Shown: piece by piece, positions 1 to 4,388 of the stretch
Numbering within the stretch: position 1 is the first letter of the stretch
Layout of the letters: each line of letters opens with the position of its first letter
Assembly (NCBI GenBank): GCA_020438595.1
Contig: JAGQUI010000178.1
Span: 1-6,055, forward strand
Direction: 5' to 3'
Length of the DNA stretch: 6,055 nt
Origin: Propionibacteriaceae bacterium
GTDB lineage: Bacteria; Actinomycetota; Actinomycetes; Propionibacteriales; Propionibacteriaceae
Notes under the pieces: model-generated
The model's database searches: none
Seen by the model: the letters and a program-made list of their open reading frames with translations, nothing else
What the model was told of the DNA's origin: nothing
Position numbers and translations under genes: made by a program

Positions 1-4
1 ACCA

Positions 5-253
5 ATGAAACTGAAGGTGACTGTCAACGGGATCGCCTACGACATCGACGTGGAGGTGGAGGAGCAGGAGGCTCCCTCACTCGGCGCGATCGTCATCGGC
101 GGCAGTGGCGCCATTCACACCCCGACGACCGCGTCCGTCCAGGCCGCCTCGGCGAACGCCGTGGTCGCGCCGCTGGCCGGCACGGTGGCCCGGATCCTCG
201 TCGAGAAGGGCACTCCGGTCCAGGCCGGAGAGGGCCTGATCGAGCTCGACTGA
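5..253 (+). CDS. Biotin-carrier-like (BCCP / transcarboxylase 1.3S-type) protein lacking the biotinylation motif
   Basis: This 82-residue protein resembles the small biotin carrier subunits of acyl-CoA carboxylases and of propionibacterial transcarboxylase (1.3S), which shuttle carboxyl groups between two active sites. The N-terminus (MKLKVTVNG, then AYDIDVEV) matches that family. Residues about 28-52 form a Gly/Ala/Ser/Thr-rich linker. Residues 53-82 (APLAGTV, ILVEKG, VQAGEGLIEL) form one half of a biotinyl/lipoyl beta-barrel. Family members usually have about 120 residues and carry the barrel hairpin with EAMKM, whose lysine takes biotin. Here the chain stops after a single half-barrel, and its only lysines are K2, K4 and K68, none in an MKM context. 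No other frame downstream encodes EAMKM, and a terminator follows at once, so this is not a simple frameshift. It may be an in-frame internal deletion or a decoy/structural homologue. The ATG lies at the window edge, so its upstream signals and operon partners are not visible. The family assignment is fairly sure; the function is not. Confidence 0.8.
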   Translation: MKLKVTVNGIAYDIDVEVEEQEAPSLGAIVIGGSGAIHTPTTASVQAASANAVVAPLAGTVARILVEKGTPVQAGEGLIELD

Positions 254-260
254 CTCATTT

Positions 261-298
261 CGCAGGAGGCCCGTCCCGTCCGGGGCGGGCCTTCTGCG
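261..298 (+). terminator. Strong hairpin terminator after the carrier-protein gene
   Basis: Bases 261-277 pair with 282-298 to give a continuous 17-bp stem (two G-U wobbles, 266/293 and 274/285) closed by the 4-nt loop GTCC. It begins 7 nt after the stop codon of the carrier-like gene. No U-tract follows, which is common for actinobacterial terminators. It ends transcription of the gene on its left and isolates the region to the right. Confidence 0.8.
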
Positions 299-418
299 CG
301 TCCCGGCTCCGCCGAGAGGACTTCGATGCGGGTGGTATCACGATCATCGGTTCGTCGTGGAGGCCGTCCGTGAACTGAGGGCAGTCGAGCCAGTCAACCG
401 CACTGCTCTGCCGATCTG

Positions 419-498
419 CGGATGTTCGTTCGCCGCGTTACAGAGTGACGTTTGTGACCGTGTTCGGGCGGTAACGTCACTCCGAAACCGAACATCCG
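419..498. repeat. Nested inverted repeat in the gene-free region 254-554
   Basis: The outer arms CGGATGTTCG (419-428) and CGAACATCCG (489-498) are perfect 10-bp reverse complements. Inside them, GAGTGACGTT (443-452) and AACGTCACTC (473-482) form a second perfect 10-bp pair. A third short pair, ACCG (457-460) and CGGT (469-472), closes the centre. The pentamer GT(T/G)AC occurs at 437, 445 and 454 forward and at 471 and 476 in reverse, five copies in 44 bp. The element sits 56 bp upstream of the ATG at 555, so it could be an operator cluster, a structured leader or a small RNA. The rest of 254-554 holds only the 261-298 terminator and a 9-bp direct repeat ATCACGATC (337-345 and 510-518). The repeat is seen directly; its role is unknown. 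Confidence 0.75.
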
Positions 499-554
499 GA
501 TCTGCCGCGATCACGATCCCGGCGCTCTTGGCGGGGGTCTGGCATGCTCTCGCC

Positions 555-860
555 ATGACAGATCCCAGATGGGGCCAACTTGTCGCCGCGCGCAGGTCGC
601 TCAGCGCCGAGTTCGCCGGTCAGGGTGTCGACCACGTCGAGTACGTCGCGGCGTTGCCGGACCCCGAGATCTGTGTCTGGCTCGGCACGACCTCGGACGC
701 CGAGCGGGACCGCCTCGCAACCAGCCACGCGCTACTGGGACAGGTCAAACGTGTGCTCGCCGATGAAGTGGATGGCATTGAGGTGACCGGAGTAACCGTG
801 CAGTCCGACGAGACCGTCAGGCGCGACTTCGAGGGTAGCTGGTTCTACGCACTCCGTTGA
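555..860 (+). CDS. Conserved-looking hypothetical protein, 101 aa
   Basis: I do not recognise this family. The ATG at 555 is the first methionine in its frame with coding character. The frame stays open upstream to a GTG at 357, but that extension runs straight through the 419-498 inverted repeat and is Cys/Arg-rich, unlike a real protein. From 555 the product is soluble and mildly acidic, with no signal peptide, membrane segment or Cys/His metal cluster. It has apparent alternating helix and strand segments: a helix around 7-22, a strand at EICVWLGT, a long helix around 47-71, and strands at GIEVTGVTV. It ends in an aromatic tail, GSWFYALR (94-101). Codon choice near 760-800 (GAT, GAA, ATT, GTA) is less GC-biased than in the neighbours. 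There is no convincing SD; CATGCT at 543-548 is a weak possible -10 six nt before the ATG. It is flanked by a terminator on the left and 137 bp without a gene on the right, so it is probably monocistronic. Confidence 0.7.
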   Translation: MTDPRWGQLVAARRSLSAEFAGQGVDHVEYVAALPDPEICVWLGTTSDAERDRLATSHALLGQVKRVLADEVDGIEVTGVTVQSDETVRRDFEGSWFYALR

Positions 861-984
861 GCGACGGGCTCCGCAGGCTCGCCCGACGCAAACCCGGCCG
901 AACCGGTCCGACTGGAACGCGCGCTTCCGCAGGGGTTCCCGGCGCCCGAGCGCGTCTCCATGCCGGATTCGCCCTGGTTGGACA

Positions 985-990
985 TAGGTT
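985..990 (+). promoter_or_regulatory. -10 element TAGGTT, predicted leaderless start of the 998 gene
   Basis: TAGGTT fits the actinobacterial TANNNT -10 pattern and ends exactly 7 nt before the ATG at 998, so transcription would begin on the A of the start codon. No Shine-Dalgarno precedes that ATG. I see no good -35. The rest of 861-997 shows no gene, only short weak hairpins (for example 919-926 with 948-955) that might end transcription from the 555 gene. Confidence 0.55.
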
Positions 991-997
991 GCCCCAC

Positions 998-1882
998 ATG
1001 GCAGGCATCGCGCTGATCGGGTTGGGCCGGATGGGTTCGGGGATGGCGTCCCGGCTGCTGGAGACCGGGCACGACCTGGTCGTGGCGAACCGGACGCCGG
1101 AACGCGCCGCCCCGCTGGTGGCGCGTGGCGCCCGGCTCGCGGCCACGCCTGCGGAGGCGGCGGCCGACGCGGACGCCGTGATCGTGATGGTCAGCGACGA
1201 CGAGGCCTCGCGCGCGGTCTGGCTGGGGCCCGACGGGGTGCTCGCCGGACGCCCGCGTCCGGGAACCCTCGCGATCGAGTGCTCCACGCTGTCCCACGAC
1301 GGGGTGCTGGAGCTCGCCGACGCCGTCCGCGGCGCCGGGCTTCGCTATGTGGACGCACCCGTGACCGGGCTGCCCGACGCGGCGGCGGCCGGCACGCTCA
1401 CCCTGCTCGTCGGCGTCGACCCCGCCGACCTCGCGGCGGCGCAGCCCGTCCTTTCCGCGTTGTCGGAGCGGGTGCTGCACTTCGGCGGCGTCGGCACGGG
1501 CACCGCCTACAAGCTGATCGTGAACCTGATGGGCGCCGTTCAGATCGCCGGGGCCGCCGAGGGGCTCGCGCTCGCCGAGCGGGCGGGGCTCGACCTGGCC
1601 CAGGTGGCGGACGCGATCGCGTCCGGGCAGGCGGCCAGCCCACAGGTGGTGCGGAACAGCCGGCGGATGGCGGCCGCCGACCACGACGAGGTCGTGTTCT
1701 CCGGCCGGCTGCGGCGCAAGGATGCCGCCTACGCGATGCGGTTCGCGCGGGACCTCGGGCTCGGGGCGCCCTTCGGCCGGGTCGCGCTGGACGGCCTGGA
1801 CACCCTGCTCGCGGCCGGTCTCGGCGACGTCAACGAGAGCGCCGTGATCGAGGTCAACTCGGGGCGTGGGGGTCAGGAGTAG
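998..1882 (+). CDS. NAD(P)-dependent beta-hydroxyacid dehydrogenase (3-hydroxyisobutyrate dehydrogenase family)
   Basis: This 294-residue cytoplasmic oxidoreductase has the usual family length (about 290). It belongs to the group of 3-hydroxyisobutyrate, tartronate semialdehyde and related dehydrogenases, which interconvert 3-hydroxy acids and semialdehydes. The Rossmann motif GLGRMG is at residues 8-13. The second strand ends in N31-R32-T33, which in this family favours NADP(H). The substrate motif DAPVTG (119-124) carries Thr where Ser is usual, and the next residue is Leu rather than Gly. The catalytic lysine is K172 in GTGTAYKLIVN, with N176 beside it, and the C-terminal helical domain has the usual KD pair (K241-D242). 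The ATG at 998 is chosen because GLG follows at the normal distance; an upstream in-frame GTG at 857 would add an Arg-rich, non-homologous 47-residue leader and overlap the preceding gene. Its 3' end overlaps the convergent SDR gene by 10 bp. The true substrate is unknown. Confidence 0.9.
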   Translation: MAGIALIGLGRMGSGMASRLLETGHDLVVANRTPERAAPLVARGARLAATPAEAAADADAVIVMVSDDEASRAVWLGPDGVLAGRPRPGTLAIECSTLSHDGVLELADAVRGAGLRYVDAPVTGLPDAAAAGTLTLLVGVDPADLAAAQPVLSALSERVLHFGGVGTGTAYKLIVNLMGAVQIAGAAEGLALAERAGLDLAQVADAIASGQAASPQVVRNSRRMAAADHDEVVFSGRLRRKDAAYAMRFARDLGLGAPFGRVALDGLDTLLAAGLGDVNESAVIEVNSGRGGQE

Positions 1883-2622
1883 GAGCCGCGGAACACCTTG
1901 TGCTGGGCCGACTGGGCGACCGGACGGATGGTCAGCCGGTCGATGTTCACGTGCGCCGGACGGGTGGCCATCCAGACGATGGCCTCGCCGACGTCCTCGG
2001 CGGTGAGCGGGCCAGGCACCCCCTCGTAGATGGAGTCCGCGCGCGCCTGGTCGCCGCCGTAACGGGTCAGCGAGAACTCCTCGGTGTGCACCATGCCCGG
2101 GCAGATCTCGGTGATCCGGACGGGCTGGTCGAAGAACTCCAGGCGCAGCGTGCCGGCGATCATCCGCTCGGCGGCCTTCGCCCCGCAGTAGCCCGCGCCG
2201 CCCTCGTACGGCCCGTCCGCGGCGACGGAGGTGACGAACACGATCGCGCCGCGCGCGGCCACCAGCGCGGGCAGCAGGGCCCGGGTGACCTTCTCGGTAC
2301 CGATCACGTTGACGGCGTACATCCGCTCCCACGCGTCGGTGTCTGCGGCGGCGACCGGCTCCTGGCCGAAGGCGCCGCCGGCGTTGTTGACCAGCACGTC
2401 CAGCCTCGGCCCGGCCGCCTCGGCGAGCGCCGCGACGTCCGCGTCCGAGGTGACGTCGCAGGCCAGCGCGCGACCGCCGATCTCGGCGGCGAGGGCCTCG
2501 ACCCGGTCGGCCCGGCGGGCGGCGCAGATGACCTCGAACCCCTGCGCGGCGAGCAGGCGGGCGGTGGCGGCGCCGATCCCGCTGCTCGCCCCGGTGACGA
2601 CTGCTACTCCACGATCACTCAT
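1873..2622 (-). CDS. Short-chain dehydrogenase/reductase, YdfG / 3-hydroxy acid dehydrogenase-like
   Basis: A classical SDR of 249 residues, cytoplasmic and NAD(P)-dependent. The cofactor motif TGASSGIG is at 10-17, and R36-R37 after the second strand suggest NADP(H). NNAG is at 79-82 and the structural Asn at N105. The catalytic Ser is S132, followed by Y145 and K149 in YCGAK. The C-terminal half ([16 protein letters not shown], then PAHVNID and RPVAQ) is characteristic of the YdfG-type branch, whose members oxidise serine, L-allo-threonine and 3-hydroxy acids or reduce malonic semialdehyde. The exact substrate here is not established. The start at 2622 places TGASSGIG at the usual distance; the open frame continues upstream through the divergent gpmA gene but not as a homologue. 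The stop overlaps the convergent dehydrogenase gene by 10 bp, and no terminator lies between them. There is no SD; the transcript is predicted to be leaderless. Confidence 0.9.
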   Translation of the reverse strand: MSDRGVAVVTGASSGIGAATARLLAAQGFEVICAARRADRVEALAAEIGGRALACDVTSDADVAALAEAAGPRLDVLVNNAGGAFGQEPVAAADTDAWERMYAVNVIGTEKVTRALLPALVAARGAIVFVTSVAADGPYEGGAGYCGAKAAERMIAGTLRLEFFDQPVRITEICPGMVHTEEFSLTRYGGDQARADSIYEGVPGPLTAEDVGEAIVWMATRPAHVNIDRLTIRPVAQSAQHKVFRGSYS

Positions 2623-2629
2623 GCCCGCG

Positions 2630-2635
2630 ATTCTG
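2630..2635 (-). promoter_or_regulatory. -10 element CAGAAT for the SDR gene, predicted leaderless
   Basis: Read on the minus strand, CAGAAT matches the -10 consensus at A2, A4 or A5, and T6, and ends exactly 7 nt before the SDR start codon. The intervening bases contain no SD. It is back-to-back with the gpmA -10 at 2677-2682, so the 67-bp gap is a divergent promoter region. Confidence 0.45.
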
Positions 2636-2676
2636 CCAGCCCCGAACACGGGGGAGCCGGGGCGGTCACGGGCCGA

Positions 2677-2682
2677 TAGGCT
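2677..2682 (+). promoter_or_regulatory. -10 element TAGGCT for gpmA, predicted leaderless
   Basis: TAGGCT fits TANNNT and ends exactly 7 nt upstream of the gpmA ATG at 2690, placing the predicted transcription start on the A of ATG. The spacer CGGTGGC is a poor SD. There is no evident -35 hexamer at 16-18 bp. This is the same arrangement as at 985-990 and 4376-4381. Confidence 0.55.
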
Positions 2683-2689
2683 CGGTGGC

Positions 2690-3439
2690 ATGACTGCAAC
2701 GCTGATCCTGCTCCGCCATGGTGAGAGCGAATGGAACGCCAAGAACCTGTTCACCGGCTGGGTGGACGTCGACATCAACGAGAAGGGCGTCAACGAGGCG
2801 AAGAAGGGTGCCGAGTTGTTGAAGTCCGAAGGGCTGCTGCCCGATGTCGTGCACACCTCCGTGCTGCGCCGCGCCATCCACACCGCGAACCTGGCCCTGG
2901 ACGGCTGTGACCGCCACTGGATCCCGGTGAAGCGGTCCTGGCGGCTGAACGAGCGCCACTACGGCAACCTGCAGGGCAAGAACAAGGCCGAGACCCTCGA
3001 GGCGTACGGCGAGGAGAAGTTCATGCTCTGGCGCCGCTCCTACGACACCCCGCCGCCGCCCCTGGACGCGGAGAACACCTACACGCAGTTCGACGACCCG
3101 CGCTACGCCTTCCTGCCGTCGGAGGCCCGGCCGCTGACCGAGTGCCTGAAGGACGTCGTGGCCCGGATGCTGCCGTACTGGTACGACGCGATCGTGCCGG
3201 ACCTGCGCGACGGCAAGGTGGTGATCGTGGTCGCGCACGGCAACTCGCTGCGCGCCCTGGTCAAGCACCTGGACGGCATCAGCGACGCCGACATCGCCGG
3301 CCTGAACATCCCGACCGGCATCCCGCTGCTCTACGAGCTCGACGACGACCTGCGTCCGACCGTCCCCGGCGGCCGCTACCTCGACCCGGACGCCGCCGCC
3401 GCCGCGATCGAGGCGGTCAAGAACCAGGGCAAGAAGTAA
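2690..3439 (+). CDS. gpmA: 2,3-bisphosphoglycerate-dependent phosphoglycerate mutase
   Basis: This cytoplasmic enzyme interconverts 3- and 2-phosphoglycerate in glycolysis and gluconeogenesis through a phosphohistidine intermediate. The 249-residue length is normal for the dPGM family. The RHGES motif (R9-H10-G11-E12) carries the phosphorylated His10. Other family features are FTGWVDVDI (21-29), the [10 protein letters not shown] segment (57-66), the catalytic acid E88 in LNERHYG (86-92), and the second catalytic histidine H183 in AHGNSLRA. The tail has the usual GIPLLYELD stretch, then an Ala-rich helix ending in lysines. The ATG at 2690 sits four codons before the first strand, as in homologues. 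It diverges from the SDR gene and converges on phoU. In mycobacteria gpm1 directly precedes senX3-regX3; here phoU is inserted between them on the opposite strand. It is expected to be constitutively expressed and shows nothing unusual. Confidence 0.97.
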   Translation: MTATLILLRHGESEWNAKNLFTGWVDVDINEKGVNEAKKGAELLKSEGLLPDVVHTSVLRRAIHTANLALDGCDRHWIPVKRSWRLNERHYGNLQGKNKAETLEAYGEEKFMLWRRSYDTPPPPLDAENTYTQFDDPRYAFLPSEARPLTECLKDVVARMLPYWYDAIVPDLRDGKVVIVVAHGNSLRALVKHLDGISDADIAGLNIPTGIPLLYELDDDLRPTVPGGRYLDPDAAAAAIEAVKNQGKK

Positions 3440-3449
3440 TACTCACGCC

Positions 3450-3515
3450 GAACGCCACCGTTTCGGTCGAGCGCCTCCACCAGAGCGGAGGCCTTCGACG
3501 GAAACGGTGGCGTTC
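3450..3515. terminator. Long bidirectional hairpin between convergent gpmA and phoU
   Basis: GAACGCCACCGTTTC (3450-3464) and GAAACGGTGGCGTTC (3501-3515) are perfect 15-bp inverted arms. Inside, 3466-3470 pairs with 3495-3499 (5 bp) and 3473-3478 with 3487-3492 (6 bp), around the 8-nt loop 3479-3486. That gives 26 bp of pairing with one mismatch and one small internal loop. It lies 10 nt after the gpmA stop and 11 nt after the phoU stop, so it can end both transcripts. It has no U-tract on either side. Confidence 0.8.
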
Positions 3516-3526
3516 AGCGCACGCGG

Positions 3527-4192
3527 TCAGGCGACCGGCCAGTTCTCGCCCTCGGGCAGCAGGCCGGTGATCACGTAGATCACGCGGGACGCCATCAGCA
3601 CCGCGTGGTCTGCGATCCGCTCGTAGTAGCGGCCGAGCAGGGCGACGTCGACGGCCGGCTCCACGCCGTAGGCCCAGTCCTGGCCGAGCAGGACCCGGAA
3701 CTGGCTCTTGCGCAGCTCGTCCATCTCCTCGTCGCTGTCGGCGAGCTTGCCGGCGTCGTGGGCGTTGCGCTCGCGCAGCGACCGGCCGGCGGTCTGCACC
3801 ATCTCCTCGGCCACCCGGGCCATCAGGGTGAAGTTGGGCACCAGGCCGTCCGGCACGGCGTGCTCGGGGTAGCGCAGCCGGGCGATCTTGGCCACGTGCG
3901 CGGCCAGGTCGCCCATCCGGGCGAGGTCCGCGACCATCCGCATCGCCGCGACCACCGTGCGCAGCTCGCCGGCGACCGGCGCCTGCCGGGCCAGCAGCTG
4001 GAAGCACCGGTTCTCCAGCTGGTCGTGCAGCTCGTCGATCTTCGCGTCGTCGGTGATCACCTGCTCCGCCGTGGCCAGATCGGCGTCCAGCAGGGCCGTG
4101 GTGGCCTCGCGGACGGCGACCTGCACCGCCTCGCTCATCGCCACCAGGTCGGTGACCACACTCTCCAGGCTCTCGTGGTAGTTGTCGCGCAT
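3527..4192 (-). CDS. phoU: Phosphate signalling complex accessory protein PhoU
   Basis: PhoU is a cytoplasmic all-helical protein that in other bacteria represses phosphate-starvation signalling by bridging the Pst transporter and the PhoR/SenX3 kinase. This copy has 221 residues, the normal length, and two three-helix PhoU repeats. Repeat 1 (about 5-105) contains the ADLARMGDLAAHVAKIA segment, and repeat 2 (about 115-215) contains RYYERIADHAV. The second metal-binding ExxxD motif is intact (E191-R-I-A-D195). In the first, the Glu is Ala (A91), leaving D89 and D95. PVAGELR (72-78) and the C-terminal RVIYVITG are typical of actinobacterial PhoU. The start at 4192 is supported by an SD, GGAAGAGG, just upstream. 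It is transcribed away from senX3, with a PHO box between them, which suggests control by RegX3/PhoP. No pst gene is in the window. Confidence 0.95.
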   Translation of the reverse strand: MRDNYHESLESVVTDLVAMSEAVQVAVREATTALLDADLATAEQVITDDAKIDELHDQLENRCFQLLARQAPVAGELRTVVAAMRMVADLARMGDLAAHVAKIARLRYPEHAVPDGLVPNFTLMARVAEEMVQTAGRSLRERNAHDAGKLADSDEEMDELRKSQFRVLLGQDWAYGVEPAVDVALLGRYYERIADHAVLMASRVIYVITGLLPEGENWPVA

Positions 4193-4195
4193 CTG

Positions 4196-4203
4196 CCTCT
4201 TCC
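4196..4203 (-). promoter_or_regulatory. Shine-Dalgarno of phoU
   Basis: On the minus strand GGAAGAGG precedes the ATG by 3 nt, so its GGAAG part ends 6 nt upstream of the start. It fixes the phoU start at 4192 and shows that phoU, unlike its divergent neighbour senX3, has a leadered transcript. Confidence 0.6.
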
Positions 4204-4250
4204 GTTCCAGGGGCCGCCATCCATCCGGTCGGCGCTATTGTCCCGCGGAC

Positions 4251-4278
4251 AGGCTAGACAGGCACCCGACTCGCCAAC
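4251..4278 (-). promoter_or_regulatory. Tentative phoU promoter
   Basis: On the minus strand TAGCCT (4256 to 4251) is a plausible -10, with GTTGGC (4278 to 4273) 16 nt upstream as a possible -35. The PHO box ends at 4284, just upstream of this -35, the position expected for PhoP-type activation. The -10 is embedded in two direct copies of GACAGGC (plus strand 4248-4254 and 4257-4263). GACAAT (4242 to 4237) is a weaker alternative -10. Confidence 0.35.
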
Positions 4279-4283
4279 GGGCG

Positions 4284-4316
4284 GGGCGCCCAACGGCAGG
4301 TGAACAGTGGGTGAAC
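4284..4316 (-). promoter_or_regulatory. PHO box: three 11-bp direct repeats in the phoU-senX3 intergenic region
   Basis: Read on the minus strand, the region contains GTTCACCCACT (4316-4306), GTTCACCTGCC (4305-4295) and GTTGGGCGCCC (4294-4284): two perfect GTTCACC cores and one degenerate core in strict 11-bp register. This matches the 11-bp direct-repeat units described for PhoP binding in Streptomyces, where the unit resembles G(G/T)TCACC. A further weak unit may lie at 4321-4327. The site is 60 bp from the senX3 -10 and close to the putative phoU -35, so the regulator encoded by regX3 probably binds here and controls both directions. That control is an inference from motif and position. 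Confidence 0.8.
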
Positions 4317-4375
4317 CTTCGGCCAAGCGACCCGGACGGATGTGAATTCGGGGCGGCGGGCACCCCACACCTGTC

Positions 4376-4381
4376 TACACT
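4376..4381 (+). promoter_or_regulatory. -10 element TACACT for senX3-regX3, predicted leaderless
   Basis: TACACT is a good TANNNT -10 and ends exactly 7 nt before the senX3 ATG at 4389, so the predicted transcription start is the A of ATG. No SD lies in the CCGAGGC spacer at a useful distance. The -35 position is GC-only and unlike consensus, which fits a promoter that relies on an activator, such as the protein bound at the PHO box upstream. Confidence 0.6.
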
Positions 4382-4388
4382 CCGAGGC

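Noticed and set aside
190..300. Frameshift hiding the EAMKM part of the carrier protein
   Set aside because: No frame in 190-300 encodes EAMKM or a second half-barrel, and a 17-bp terminator starts 7 nt after the stop.
370..375. GTGAAC as a second PHO box
   Set aside because: Single copy, with no partner 11 bp to either side.
437..488. GlnR box (GTNAC-N6-GAAAC) in the nested repeat region
   Set aside because: GTAAC (471-475) and GAAAC (484-488) are both present but separated by 8 nt rather than 6, and the other pentamers do not alternate in the expected register.
421..498. SOS/LexA box from the GTTCG and CGAAC elements
   Set aside because: The actinobacterial box needs CGAAC and GTTCG facing each other about 4 nt apart; here they are 60 bp apart in the opposite order.
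357..554. N-terminal extension of the 101-aa protein from a GTG at 357
   Set aside because: It runs through the nested inverted repeat and has a Cys/Arg-rich composition unlike the rest; the ATG at 555 gives a coherent protein.
845..2332. A 495-codon open frame on the minus strand, and a 466-codon frame at 1279-2679 on plus
   Set aside because: Both are Arg/Gly-rich low-complexity frames antisense to or out of frame with the two dehydrogenases, whose catalytic motifs are intact. Long shadow frames are expected at this GC content.
4182..4388. Longer SenX3 starting at TTG 4182
   Set aside because: The extra 69 residues are Arg/Pro-rich without a membrane segment and would cover the PHO box and the -10 TACACT; the hydrophobic anchor starts right after the ATG at 4389.
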